64,000 bases of DNA, taken from assembly GCF_018263905.1 (NCBI RefSeq), contig NZ_JAAFZU010000012.1:62001-126000 (forward strand), in the 5' to 3' direction. The notes under the pieces were generated by a model that saw only the letters and a program-made list of their open reading frames with translations, was not told the DNA's origin and did no database searches. The stretch comes from Loktanella sp. SALINAS62 (GTDB taxonomy: Bacteria; Pseudomonadota; Alphaproteobacteria; Rhodobacterales; Rhodobacteraceae). Numbering within the stretch: position 1 is the stretch's first letter; each line of letters opens with the position of its first letter. Of the stretch, positions 46,835 through 56,428 are shown piece by piece. Both the position numbers and the translations under genes were made by a program.

Positions 46835-48175
46835 ATGAAACGATTTCTGGCCGTCGTTCTAACCGTTTTCGCAACCGCGACGACGGCGCAGGACGCCCCC
46901 GACGACGTCACGACCTATACTCTGGATAACGGGATGGAGGTGGTGGTCATCGAAGATCACCGCGCGCCGGTTGTCGTTCACATGGTCTGGTATCGGGCTG
47001 GATCGGCAGATGAACCCATTGGCCAATCCGGTGTTGCGCATTTCCTGGAACACCTGTTGTTCAAGGGCACGGACACCCTTGAACCCGGTGAATTCAGTGC
47101 AACCGTCGCGGACAATGGCGGATCTGACAACGCGTTCACCAGTTACGACTATACCGCCTATTTCCAGCGCATCGCGGCGGACCGTCTGCCGCTGATGATG
47201 GAAATGGAAAGCGACCGCATGGTAAACCTGCGGCTGGATCAGGACGATATCGTCACCGAACGCAACGTGATCCTGGAAGAACGCAATCAGCGCACGGAAT
47301 CGTCGCCGGGTGCCTTGGCCCGCGAACAATTCAACGCGGCCCAATATCAGAATCATCGCTACGGCGTTCCCATCATCGGCTGGAAGCACGAGATGGAAGA
47401 ACTGAGCCTTGAAGATGCGCAGTCCTTTTATGATCTTTATTATTCCCCGAACAACGCCATCCTGGTCGTCGCGGGTGATGTCACCCCCGAAGACGTGCTG
47501 GCATTGGCTCAAGAACACTATGGCCCGATCCCGGCAGAACCGGATCTGCCAGAACGCGTGCGCGCGACAGAGCCGCCGCAACTGGCCCCGCGCCGGATCG
47601 TTTATACCGACGAACGCGTCAGTGACCCCTATCTGGTGCGCAGCTATCTGGCACCGGAACGCGACAGCGGTGCGCAGGAAAAAGCGGCTGCGCTGACCAT
47701 TCTGGCCGACCTTCTGGGCGGGTCCAGCTTTACCTCTGAACTGGGGCGCGCCCTGCAATTCGACACGCAGACGGCTGTTTACACCGGTGCGGGCTATTCC
47801 GCGACGAGCCTGGACAAGACGACATTCGGAATCTCGATCGTGCCGTCACAAGGCGTAACCTTGTCAGAGGCCGAAGCCGCGATGGACGAGGTGCTTCAGG
47901 ATTTTCTGGACAGCGAGATTGACCCCGCAGCGCTGGACCGGATCAAATCGCAGATCCGGGCCGCCGACATTTACGCCATGGACAGCACGCAAAGCCGCGC
48001 CCAGCGCTATGGTGCGGCGCTGACCCAAGGGCTGACCGTGAACGACGTCAACGCATGGCCGCAAATCTTGCAGGATGTCACAGCAGAGGACGTCAAGGCC
48101 GCCGCCCGCGACGTTCTGAACCTGAACCAATCGGTGACCGGCTGGGTTGTCGCTAACAAGGAGCAGGCCCAATGA
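46835..48175 (+). CDS. M16 family zinc peptidase, active subunit
   Basis: A 446-residue periplasmic protease of the pitrilysin/mitochondrial processing peptidase family. After a signal peptide (MKRFLAVVLTVFATATTAQD) comes the zinc-binding HFLEHLLFKGT (HxxEH near residues 69-73), and the downstream glutamate of the family is at ILEERNQR near residue 150. It overlaps the next M16 gene by four bases (ATGA). Such pairs form heterodimers in which only one chain keeps the zinc site; this is that chain. Confidence 0.9.
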   Translation: MKRFLAVVLTVFATATTAQDAPDDVTTYTLDNGMEVVVIEDHRAPVVVHMVWYRAGSADEPIGQSGVAHFLEHLLFKGTDTLEPGEFSATVADNGGSDNAFTSYDYTAYFQRIAADRLPLMMEMESDRMVNLRLDQDDIVTERNVILEERNQRTESSPGALAREQFNAAQYQNHRYGVPIIGWKHEMEELSLEDAQSFYDLYYSPNNAILVVAGDVTPEDVLALAQEHYGPIPAEPDLPERVRATEPPQLAPRRIVYTDERVSDPYLVRSYLAPERDSGAQEKAAALTILADLLGGSSFTSELGRALQFDTQTAVYTGAGYSATSLDKTTFGISIVPSQGVTLSEAEAAMDEVLQDFLDSEIDPAALDRIKSQIRAADIYAMDSTQSRAQRYGAALTQGLTVNDVNAWPQILQDVTAEDVKAAARDVLNLNQSVTGWVVANKEQAQ

Positions 48176-49482
48176 TCCGTTTCGTTCTGGCCTTTTGTGC
48201 CACGTTTGCAGGCACGACCGCCATTGCCGCCGTCGATATTCAGGAAGTGACCTCTGACGGGGGCATCACCGCCTGGCTGGTCGAGGACCACAATATCCCA
48301 TTCACCGCGCTTGAAATCCGTATCAAAGGCGGCGCGTCTTTGGACGTGCCTGACAAACGCGGTGCAGGCAACCTGATGGTGGGCCTGTTGGAAGAAGGCG
48401 CCGGCGACCTAGATGCGCAGGCGTTCCAGACCAGACGCGAAGAACTGGCGGCCCGGTTCGGCTTTGATATCAGCGACGATACCGTCAGCATTTCGGCGCG
48501 CTTTTTGACCGAAAACCAAAGCGAAAGCATCGCCTTACTGCGTTCGGCCTTGATCGAACCGCGATTTGACCAGACCGCCATCGACCGCGTGCGCGCGCAG
48601 GTCCTGTCTGGCATTGCGTCGGATGCCAAATCGCCCAACGCGATTGCGTCCGATACGCTGAATGCCGCCGCGTTCCCCGATCATCCCTATGGCCGCCCGA
48701 TCAGTGGGACGGCGGACAGTGTGACCGCCCTGACCCGCGACGATATCGTGACCGCTTGGCAGAACATGCTGACCCGCGACCGGGTTTATGTCGGCGCTGT
48801 CGGTGACATCACGCCCGATGCGCTCGGTGAATTACTGGACTCCTTGTTGGGCGATCTGCCAGCCGAAGGACCGCCGCTGCCCGAAGATGTGGAATTCGCG
48901 CTTGATGGCGGTGTCACGGTTGTCGATTTTCCGACGCCGCAATCCGTGGCCCTGTTTGGCCACGAAGGCATGGAACGCGACGACCCCGACTATTTTGCAG
49001 CGACCATCCTGAACGAAACGCTGGGCGCAGGCGGCTTTGAATCGCGGCTGATGCAAGAGGTCCGCGAAAAGCGTGGCCTGACCTATGGCATCTCGACGTT
49101 CCTTGTGCCGAAATTCCATGCCGAAATGGTGCTGGGACAGGTCGCATCGTCCAACGCGACGATGGCCGAAGCCATCGACGTGATCCGCGACGAATGGGCT
49201 AAAATCGCGCAAAACGGCATGACGCAAGAAGAACTCGACCGCGTAAAACTTTACCTGACAGGGGCCTATGCGCTGCGGTTCGATGGCAATGCAAATATCG
49301 CGAGCATCCTTGTCGGGATGCAGATGATCGACCTGCCGCGCGCATACGTCGCCAACCGGAACGATTATATCAATGCGGTGACGCTGGACGATGTGAACCG
49401 CGTCGCGGCAGAGCTTTACCAGCCCGAAGATCTGCATTTTGTCGTGGTGGGTCAGCCCATAGGGCTGGAAGCCGACGACTGA
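48172..49482 (+). CDS. M16 family peptidase-like protein, inactive subunit
   Basis: A 436-residue secreted homologue of the preceding protein. A signal peptide (RFVLAFCATFAGTTAIAA) is followed by the M16 fold, but the zinc motif position reads NLMVGLLEEGAG instead of HxxEH, so no catalytic zinc site is present. The C-terminal domain retains REKRGLTYGISTFLVP, the substrate-binding R/Y segment. It probably forms the non-catalytic half of a heterodimer with the upstream enzyme, as in many bacterial M16 pairs. Confidence 0.9.
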   Translation: MIRFVLAFCATFAGTTAIAAVDIQEVTSDGGITAWLVEDHNIPFTALEIRIKGGASLDVPDKRGAGNLMVGLLEEGAGDLDAQAFQTRREELAARFGFDISDDTVSISARFLTENQSESIALLRSALIEPRFDQTAIDRVRAQVLSGIASDAKSPNAIASDTLNAAAFPDHPYGRPISGTADSVTALTRDDIVTAWQNMLTRDRVYVGAVGDITPDALGELLDSLLGDLPAEGPPLPEDVEFALDGGVTVVDFPTPQSVALFGHEGMERDDPDYFAATILNETLGAGGFESRLMQEVREKRGLTYGISTFLVPKFHAEMVLGQVASSNATMAEAIDVIRDEWAKIAQNGMTQEELDRVKLYLTGAYALRFDGNANIASILVGMQMIDLPRAYVANRNDYINAVTLDDVNRVAAELYQPEDLHFVVVGQPIGLEADD

Positions 49483-49549
49483 ATTTGACCGAGGGGTTGC
49501 TTGTTTCGCCCCTCGCAGAATCAACGGCGGTCATGCTATCCCTAGTGGC

Positions 49550-51379
49550 ATGACCGTCAGTGCACCCCAGATAAAGACCGGATCGGCCCCCGTCATTCGC
49601 CAACTTGACGAAGCGGCGGTAAATCGCATCGCTGCTGGCGAAGTGGTGGAACGCCCGGCGTCGGCGGTCAAGGAACTGATCGAAAACAGCATCGATGCGG
49701 GTGCCACACGGATCGACGTGACGATTGCCGACGGCGGCAAGACCCTGATCCGCGTGTCCGACGATGGCTGCGGCATGACCGCCGCCGATCTGCCGTTGGC
49801 GATGTCCCGTCACGCGACATCGAAAATCGACGGGACAGACTTGCTGAACATCCATTCGTTCGGTTTCCGTGGCGAAGCACTGCCGTCGCTTGGGGCGGTC
49901 GGCCGACTGACGATCACGTCGCGCTGTGGTGACAGCGCCGCCGTGATCCACGTGTCTGGCGGCCGGATTGACCCGGTGAAACCGGCAGGACATCCACGCG
50001 GGACGCAGGTTGAACTGGCCGATCTGTTCTATGCCACGCCCGCACGGCTGAAATTCCTGCGGTCTGACCGCGCCGAAACGCAGGCGATCACCGATGTCGT
50101 CAAACGGCTGGCGATGGCCGAACCGTTTGTCACATTTATCCTGCGCGATGCATCCGGCGGCGATGCGCGCACGCTTTTTCGCGCCGACGCAGAAAGCGGC
50201 GACATGTTCGACGCGTTGCACCGTCGGCTGCGGGTCGCCATTGGGCGTGACTTTGCGGACAACGCGCTGCGGCTGGATGCTGAACGCGACGGGTTTCATC
50301 TGACGGGTTACGCCGCCCTGCCGACCTATTCAAAAGGGGCTGCCGTCGCGCAATATCTATGCGTCAACGGTCGCCCGGTCCGCGACAAGATGCTGCTGGG
50401 TGCCTTGCGTGCCGCCTATATGGATGTGATGTCGCGCGACAGGCATCCGGTGGCATGTCTTTTCATCGACTGCGATCCGACCTTGGTTGACGTCAACGTC
50501 CACCCCGCGAAATCCGAAGTCCGTTTCCGCGATCCGGCGGTCGTGCGCGGGCTGATTGTCAGCGGTATACGTCACGCCCTCGCAGAAGCGGGGCATCGGT
50601 CTTCGACCACGGTCAGCACGGCGACATTGGGTGCGATGACGCCGATGCCGCAGACGGACAAAGCACGGGTTTATCAGATGGACCGCGTGCCGGGACGCTT
50701 TACCGCCCAGAATATGACGTTTCAGTCCGGTTTCGCGGATGCACCCGCCGCGCGGATCGATCCGGTTCAGGAAACAGACCAGGCGGTCGCAGACGAATCG
50801 CGCCCGCTGGGCGCGGCGCGGGCGCAGCTTCATGAAAACTATATCCTGTCGCAGACCGCCGACGGGCTTGTGATCGTTGACGCGCATGCCGCCCATGAAC
50901 GGCTGGTCTATGAACGGCTGAAATCGCAGATGGCCGAAACGGGCGTAGCCGCGCAGGCCCTGCTGATCCCCGAGATCGTGGAACTGACCGCCAGCGAGGC
51001 AGACCTGCTGTTGTCGCAGGCCGACGCCCTGTCACAACTGGGGCTTGGGATCGAACCGTTTGGCGGCGGCGCTGTCGCGGTGCGTGAAACACCAGCAATA
51101 CTTGGCACTGTGGATGCGCGCCGCCTGTTGCTTGATGTGCTGGACGAACTGTCGGACGGTGGCGACACCGCCCCGTTGAAAGCGCGGATCGACGCGATCC
51201 TGAGCCGCGTCGCCTGTCATGGATCGGTCCGCACCGGTCGCCGCATGTCAGCACCCGAAATGAACGCCCTGCTGCGCGACATGGAAGCGACGCCGCTTTC
51301 GGGCCAGTGCAACCACGGGCGTCCGACGTCTGTCACGCTGTCGATGACCGACATCGAACGGCTGTTCGGGCGCACGTGA
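49550..51379 (+). CDS. mutL: DNA mismatch repair protein MutL
   Basis: A 609-residue GHKL ATPase. The N-terminal ATPase reads IAAGEVVERPASAVKELIEN, VSDDGCGM, SKIDGTDLL and FGFRGEALPSL. The C-terminal domain keeps the endonuclease metal site of organisms without MutH: DAHAAHERLVYERL near residue 444 (usual DQHA, here DAHA), ACHGSVRTG and CNHGRPT near the end. Normal length. The stop overlaps an in-frame GTG start possibility for rmuC. Confidence 0.95.
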   Translation: MTVSAPQIKTGSAPVIRQLDEAAVNRIAAGEVVERPASAVKELIENSIDAGATRIDVTIADGGKTLIRVSDDGCGMTAADLPLAMSRHATSKIDGTDLLNIHSFGFRGEALPSLGAVGRLTITSRCGDSAAVIHVSGGRIDPVKPAGHPRGTQVELADLFYATPARLKFLRSDRAETQAITDVVKRLAMAEPFVTFILRDASGGDARTLFRADAESGDMFDALHRRLRVAIGRDFADNALRLDAERDGFHLTGYAALPTYSKGAAVAQYLCVNGRPVRDKMLLGALRAAYMDVMSRDRHPVACLFIDCDPTLVDVNVHPAKSEVRFRDPAVVRGLIVSGIRHALAEAGHRSSTTVSTATLGAMTPMPQTDKARVYQMDRVPGRFTAQNMTFQSGFADAPAARIDPVQETDQAVADESRPLGAARAQLHENYILSQTADGLVIVDAHAAHERLVYERLKSQMAETGVAAQALLIPEIVELTASEADLLLSQADALSQLGLGIEPFGGGAVAVRETPAILGTVDARRLLLDVLDELSDGGDTAPLKARIDAILSRVACHGSVRTGRRMSAPEMNALLRDMEATPLSGQCNHGRPTSVTLSMTDIERLFGRT

Positions 51380-51393
51380 TCCAGATTGGCGAC

Positions 51394-52623
51394 ATGGCGA
51401 TCACGCTGGATGATCCGCGTGTCTGGGCGGCGGCGCTAGCCCTGCTGCTGCTGATCGCGGTGTTCTGTCTGTTGATCGCCACCGTGCGCCGTGCAGGCCG
51501 GTCGGGGCAGGCTGTCGACGGGCTGGCGGGGCAGGTCGGGCAGCTGTCGGGTTTCATGCAAACCTTGGCCGAAAATCAGGCACGGCTGGGCGAAAACATC
51601 CGGACCGTCGCCGACAGTCAGGCAAATGGACAGGCCCGCGTGATCCAGACCATGGAACGCCGTCTGGCAGAGGTGAACGCGCAGGTGGCGGAACGGCTGT
51701 CGGACAATGCGTTAAAATCCGCGCGCAGCCTGTCCGATCTTCAGGAACGGCTAAAGGATACGCTGACTGGCAGTTCTGAAAAATCGACAAAGCAGTTGAC
51801 CGAATTGCAAGAACGGCTGGCCACCATCGACCGTGCGCAAAGCAATATCGAAAAGCTGTCGGGCGATGTGCTGTCGTTGCAGGATATCCTGTCGAACAAG
51901 CAGACGCGCGGGGCATTCGGTGAAATCCAGCTGACCGATATCGTCGGCAAGGCGTTGCCGTCCGACAGCTATACGCTGCAGGCGACACTATCGAACGGCA
52001 AACGGGCCGACTGTCTGATCCATCTGCCCAATCCCCCCGGTCCCATCGTCATCGACGCCAAATTCCCGCTGGAAGCCTATGAAGAGCTGACCCGTGCCGA
52101 CACACGCGCAGCACAGGATGTGGCGCTGAAACAACTGGGGGCCGCCGTGCGCGTCCACATCAAGGCGATTGCCGACAAATACATCATCGAAGGCGAAACC
52201 GCCGACGGTGCGATCCTGTTTTTGCCGTCAGAAGCGGTTTACGCCGAACTGCATGCACGCCTGCCTGCCGTCGTGCGCGACGGGTTCGATGCGCGCGTCT
52301 GGATCGTGTCACCGACCACCTGCATGGCGACACTTCATACGATGCGCGCGATACTCAAAGACGCGCGGATGCGCGAACAGACCGGTGCAATCCGCAAAAG
52401 CCTGAAACAATTGCACCGCGATGTGCAGTTGATCGGGGATCGTGCGGGTAAGCTGGAAACCCATCTGCGGCAAGCGGGCGATGATGTGTCCGGCATTCTG
52501 ACCGCAGCGACACGGGCCGGAAAACGGGCCGACAGGCTGGACAACTTTGATTTCGAAGAAATCGCGCCGGACGTTCAACCGCCATTGCCCCTTGCGACCG
52601 GCGCACGTGATGGACAAGACTGA
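51394..52623 (+). CDS. rmuC: DNA recombination protein RmuC
   Basis: A 409-residue protein: one membrane segment near the N-terminus (ALALLLLIAVFCLLIATV), a coiled coil (residues 30-165), then a restriction-endonuclease-like domain with RGAFGEIQLTDIVGKALP, PIVIDAKFPLEAYEEL and LFLPSEAVYAEL. RmuC limits genome rearrangements between short inverted repeats in E. coli. I use the ATG at 51394; a GTG at 51376 overlaps the mutL stop and is equally possible. mutL-rmuC may be one operon. Confidence 0.9.
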   Translation: MAITLDDPRVWAAALALLLLIAVFCLLIATVRRAGRSGQAVDGLAGQVGQLSGFMQTLAENQARLGENIRTVADSQANGQARVIQTMERRLAEVNAQVAERLSDNALKSARSLSDLQERLKDTLTGSSEKSTKQLTELQERLATIDRAQSNIEKLSGDVLSLQDILSNKQTRGAFGEIQLTDIVGKALPSDSYTLQATLSNGKRADCLIHLPNPPGPIVIDAKFPLEAYEELTRADTRAAQDVALKQLGAAVRVHIKAIADKYIIEGETADGAILFLPSEAVYAELHARLPAVVRDGFDARVWIVSPTTCMATLHTMRAILKDARMREQTGAIRKSLKQLHRDVQLIGDRAGKLETHLRQAGDDVSGILTAATRAGKRADRLDNFDFEEIAPDVQPPLPLATGARDGQD

Positions 52624-52651
52624 CTGCAACCCGAACAAAGGACCTTGATAC

Positions 52652-53041
52652 ATGACATTTCGCCCGACGATCTTGGCCGTTCTGGCGCTTGCCGCCTGTT
52701 CCGACCCGATGAATCCCGATCCCCTGTCTGACGGCGTGCGCCAGACCGGCATCGCGTTTAATGAGGCGTTCCGCGACACGCCGCTGGACGACGGGCCGAT
52801 CAGCATCATCGTGAATGACCCCGACCCGCTGCGGACGCTTCTGACCTATACGCTGTCCCCCTGCCGTAACGGGACAGAGGTATGTGGCGGGTCCGAAACC
52901 GGCCCTGTCGCACAGATCGCCGTGATGGACGGCCAGTATGTTGTGGCGAATGCCTATCCGGGGCTGACGTTCTACCTTGACCCGAACGGCGACGGCTTTT
53001 TGAAACGTGGAAACACGCTGACGCCGTTGGCGTGGGACTGA
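52652..53041 (+). CDS. Hypothetical lipoprotein
   Basis: A 129-residue protein with a lipoprotein signal: MTFRPTILAVLALAACSDP has the LAAC lipobox at residues 13-16. The mature part has two further cysteines (CRNGTEVCGG), likely a disulfide, and an acidic segment PNGDG. No family recognised. AAAGGACC stands before the ATG at 52652. It sits 28 bases after rmuC on the same strand and 86 bases before the FAD oxidoreductase, where a new transcription unit probably begins. Confidence 0.72.
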   Translation: MTFRPTILAVLALAACSDPMNPDPLSDGVRQTGIAFNEAFRDTPLDDGPISIIVNDPDPLRTLLTYTLSPCRNGTEVCGGSETGPVAQIAVMDGQYVVANAYPGLTFYLDPNGDGFLKRGNTLTPLAWD

Positions 53042-53127
53042 ACTGCGACGATTTTACCATGCCGGTTCTGCAACCGAATTGCGTTAGGAACCGTGGCTAG
53101 ATCATCGTAGACCTGACCGGAGACACA

Positions 53128-54426
53128 ATGCCCAAAGACATCCCGACCTTCGGGTCCCGCAAGGTCGCAGTGATCGGTGCCGGAATTTCCGGCATGGGGG
53201 CGGCCTATGCGCTGGCCGCCGACCACGATGTGACCTTGTTCGAAGCAGAGCCGCGATTGGGCGGCCACGCCCGCACCCGTCTGGCCGGACCCGATCATGA
53301 TACCCCCGTCGACACCGGGTTTATCGTGTTCAATCATGCGAACTATCCCCATCTTGTCCGGCTGTTCGCTGATCTGGATGTGCAGACCGTGCCCAGCAAC
53401 ATGAGCTTTGGCGCATCATTCGATGGCGGACGGCTGGAATATGCGCTGCATTCACTCGATGCGCTGTTCGCACAGCGCCGTAATACTGCGAACCCGCGCT
53501 TTTTGCGCATGGTGCGCGATATTCTGCATTTCAACAAACACGGGCTGGCCGCAGCGCAGGACACGAAACTGACCGTGGGCGAGCTGATGGCGAAACTGGG
53601 TCTGTCGAATTATTTCCGCGACCATTACCTGACGCCGTTTTCCGGCGCGATCTGGTCAACGCCCAAGGAAAAGATAAACGATTTCCCTGCCCATGCCCTG
53701 CTGCAGTTCTTTGAAAATCACGCACTGCTGAACACCAACGGCCAGCACCAGTGGTTCACCGTCGCTGGCGGCAGTAAGCAATACGTTGACAAATTACACG
53801 CCGCGATGACCCTGCGCGGTGTCAATATCCGTCTGGCCAGCCCCGTGCAGGGCGTGCAGCGCACCGTGACCGGTGCGCAGGTCCGCAGCACCGGGACGGA
53901 ATGGGAAGATTTCGATGACGTCATCTTTGCCACGCATTCCGACGACACGCTGGCGCTGCTGGCGGATGCCTCTGGTCCTGAACGCAAGGTGCTGGGCGCC
54001 GTGCGCTATCAGGGCAACCGCGTCGTGCTGCATTCCGATACGTCGATCATGCCAAAGCGGCGCAAGGTCTGGGCGTCATGGGTCTATACCGAAGATGCGG
54101 CCAAACGGTCCGATCAGATCGACCTGACCTACTGGATGAATTCGCTGCAACCCTGGCTGACCGGCCCGGATTACATGGTCACGCTGAACACCACCCGCAC
54201 CATCCGCGAAGACCTGATCTGGGACGAAACGAACCTGCGGCATCCCGTTTACGACACCGCGGCCCTTGCCGCACAGAAACAGGCGGTCGCGATGAACGGG
54301 ACGCGGAACACGTGGTTCTGCGGCGCATGGATGCGCAACGGTTTCCACGAAGACGGGCTTGCCAGTGCGATGGACGTGGTCACCGGGCTGAACGCCGCCC
54401 GGCCCACGACCCTTGCGGCGGAATGA
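53128..54426 (+). CDS. FAD-dependent oxidoreductase (amine oxidase-like)
   Basis: A 432-residue flavoprotein. The N-terminal dinucleotide fold VAVIGAGISGMGAAYALAAD is at residues 11-30, followed by GGHARTR and later the C-terminal FAD motif (WFCGAWMRNGFHEDGLASAM). It belongs to the group often found next to DUF1365 and cyclopropane-fatty-acid synthase genes. Its product may modify membrane fatty acids. It overlaps DUF1365 by ATGA. I looked for a TGATC-type ECF promoter in 53042-53127 and did not find one. Confidence 0.87.
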   Translation: MPKDIPTFGSRKVAVIGAGISGMGAAYALAADHDVTLFEAEPRLGGHARTRLAGPDHDTPVDTGFIVFNHANYPHLVRLFADLDVQTVPSNMSFGASFDGGRLEYALHSLDALFAQRRNTANPRFLRMVRDILHFNKHGLAAAQDTKLTVGELMAKLGLSNYFRDHYLTPFSGAIWSTPKEKINDFPAHALLQFFENHALLNTNGQHQWFTVAGGSKQYVDKLHAAMTLRGVNIRLASPVQGVQRTVTGAQVRSTGTEWEDFDDVIFATHSDDTLALLADASGPERKVLGAVRYQGNRVVLHSDTSIMPKRRKVWASWVYTEDAAKRSDQIDLTYWMNSLQPWLTGPDYMVTLNTTRTIREDLIWDETNLRHPVYDTAALAAQKQAVAMNGTRNTWFCGAWMRNGFHEDGLASAMDVVTGLNAARPTTLAAE

Positions 54427-55178
54427 CAGGCATCGAACATATCGCGGGGCAGACCTTTCACGGGCGCAAGGGGGCGGTCAAAAACGCCTTTCGCTATTCC
54501 ATCGACTACGTGTTGTGCGATGCAGAGGCGGCCTCGCGCGGTCCGGCCTTGTTCGGGCGAAACCGTGCTGGTCTGATGTCGCTGTGGGATACCGACCATG
54601 GCGGACAGCCAAAGGTCGGGACCGGCACGCAATGGGTGCGGCAGGTCTTGGCGCAAACGCCGTTGGACGACGTGGGCCGTATCGACCTGCTGGCGCAACC
54701 ACGCGTGCTGGGTCATGTCTTTAATCCCGTGTCGTTCTGGCTGTGCCATGATGGGGGCGGTGTTCTGCGCGTGATCATAGCAGAGGTCGGCAACACCTTT
54801 GGCGACCGGCATTCCTATCTGTGTCACCACGACGATCTGTCACCGATCACAGGCGAAACGACGCTGTCGTCGCGCAAGGTGTTCCACGTTTCGCCGTTCC
54901 AGCCCATCGCGGGGGATTACACGTTCCGGTTTGATATCACGCCGGATGCGGTCGATATCCGCATCGACTATGGCCGCGATGCGGGCGGGTTGATCGCCAC
55001 GCTGTCGGGACCGCGCGCCCCGCTGACCAACCGCCGTATCCTGTGGTCGCTTGTCCGGCGGCCCTTTGGTTCGCGGCGGGTGCTGGCACTGATCCACTGG
55101 CAAGCGGTCAAGCTGTGGATCAAGCGCGCAACCTTTCGTCGGTGGACCCCACCGCCCAAGGATGAGGTCAGTCGGTGA
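54423..55178 (+). CDS. DUF1365 domain-containing protein
   Basis: A 251-residue protein of the DUF1365 family; conserved blocks include GAVKNAFRYSIDYVL near the start, LGHVFNPVSFWLCHD near residue 101 and EVGNTFGDRHSYLCH. Its molecular function is unsettled; it travels with FAD oxidoreductases and cyclopropane synthases in lipid modification loci. I use the ATG at 54423, overlapping the upstream stop, because earlier in-frame ATGs would lie inside that gene. It overlaps the MFS gene by four bases (GTGA). Confidence 0.88.
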   Translation: MTGIEHIAGQTFHGRKGAVKNAFRYSIDYVLCDAEAASRGPALFGRNRAGLMSLWDTDHGGQPKVGTGTQWVRQVLAQTPLDDVGRIDLLAQPRVLGHVFNPVSFWLCHDGGGVLRVIIAEVGNTFGDRHSYLCHHDDLSPITGETTLSSRKVFHVSPFQPIAGDYTFRFDITPDAVDIRIDYGRDAGGLIATLSGPRAPLTNRRILWSLVRRPFGSRRVLALIHWQAVKLWIKRATFRRWTPPPKDEVSR

Positions 55179-56404
55179 ACCGACTTCCGGCCTTTGCGCT
55201 GTTTGCCGCAGTCATCAATGCGGCAGGGCTGCCGATCTATATTTATGCCCCGAAATATTATGCAGACACCTATGGCGTCAGCCTGACGGCGCTGGGCGCC
55301 CTGTTGGCTGCCCTGCGGTTGTTCGACGTGGTGCAGGACCCGCTGCTGGGCTGGATCAGCGAACGGCTGGACCGGGCCAAGGCGTGGGCAGTGACAGGTG
55401 GCGCCGTGGTACTGGCGTTGTCGATGCTGGGGCTGTTTGCGGTCGCGCCCCCCATCGCGCCGCTGTGGTGGTTTGGCATAACGATCACGGCACTGTTCAG
55501 CGCGTTCAGCTTTCTGACGATCAATTTCTACGCCCAAGGTATCGCCAAGGCCGGTGCCGGCGACGATGGACACGTGCGTCTTGCGGCGTGGCGCGAAACC
55601 GGCGCACTGCTGGGAATTTGCGTGGCGGCCATCGCGCCGACGTTGCTGATGGGGCAGGTTTCGTCGCCCTTTGCCGTCTTTGCGCTGGGCTTTGCTGCCA
55701 TGACCGGGATCGCTGCCCTGTTGATGTGGCCAGAATGGAAAGGCCGCACACAGGCGCAGCCGACCCCGATCCGCACCATTTTGGCCGATGCGATCACCCG
55801 CCGTCTGCTGGTGCTGGCGTTGGTCAACGCCACACCGTTGGCGGTGTCGTCCACCCTGTTCTTGTTCTACGTTGACAGCCGCCTGCAAGCGCCGGGCTGG
55901 GAAGGCCCGCTGCTGGTTCTGTTCTTTCTTGCGGCAGCACTGTCATCGCCACTGTGGTCCGCTGTCGCGCGCCGATTTGGTGCGAAACGCACGCTGCTGG
56001 TGGCGATGGTGCTGGCGGTGCTGTCGTTCGGTTACACACTGACGCTGGGCGCTGGCGATCAGGTGGCGTTTGCCGTGGTCTGCGTGTTGTCGGGTGCGAC
56101 CATCGGTGCGGATCTGACGCTGCTACCGGCCATGTTTGCACGCCGCATGGCCCGGGTGTCGCCTAACGGTGGGCAGGGGTTCGGACTCTGGAGCCTTGTG
56201 AACAAACTGACGCTGGCCTTTGCCGCAGCGGTGCTTTTGCCGCTGCTGGAACAGGCGGGGTTCCGGTCCGGTGCCGACAATCCGGCGCAGGCGCTTGATC
56301 TGCTGACATGGCTTTACGCCGGTGTGCCGTGCGGGTTGAAATTACTGGCAATCGTGCTTTTGACGCGGCTCTCGCTTGAGGAGCCGGCACGCGACCCTAT
56401 CTGA
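55175..56404 (+). CDS. MFS transporter, GPH-like
   Basis: A 409-residue membrane protein with about twelve helices; the GPH/melibiose-type motif is at DVVQDPLLGWISERLDRAKA near residues 50-69. It starts with GTG overlapping the DUF1365 stop. In Rhodobacter sphaeroides a comparable carrier is in the singlet-oxygen-responsive operon with the same neighbours. The substrate is unknown; a lipid precursor or counter-ion role is possible. A 24-base gap separates it from the SDR gene. Confidence 0.82.
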   Translation: MNRLPAFALFAAVINAAGLPIYIYAPKYYADTYGVSLTALGALLAALRLFDVVQDPLLGWISERLDRAKAWAVTGGAVVLALSMLGLFAVAPPIAPLWWFGITITALFSAFSFLTINFYAQGIAKAGAGDDGHVRLAAWRETGALLGICVAAIAPTLLMGQVSSPFAVFALGFAAMTGIAALLMWPEWKGRTQAQPTPIRTILADAITRRLLVLALVNATPLAVSSTLFLFYVDSRLQAPGWEGPLLVLFFLAAALSSPLWSAVARRFGAKRTLLVAMVLAVLSFGYTLTLGAGDQVAFAVVCVLSGATIGADLTLLPAMFARRMARVSPNGGQGFGLWSLVNKLTLAFAAAVLLPLLEQAGFRSGADNPAQALDLLTWLYAGVPCGLKLLAIVLLTRLSLEEPARDPI

Positions 56405-56428
56405 CGGTAATCACATAGGAGAACGGGC

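Noticed and set aside
53042-53127. ECF sigma (RpoE-type) promoter before the FAD oxidoreductase
   Set aside because: No TGATC-like -35 with a suitable -10 could be found by eye.
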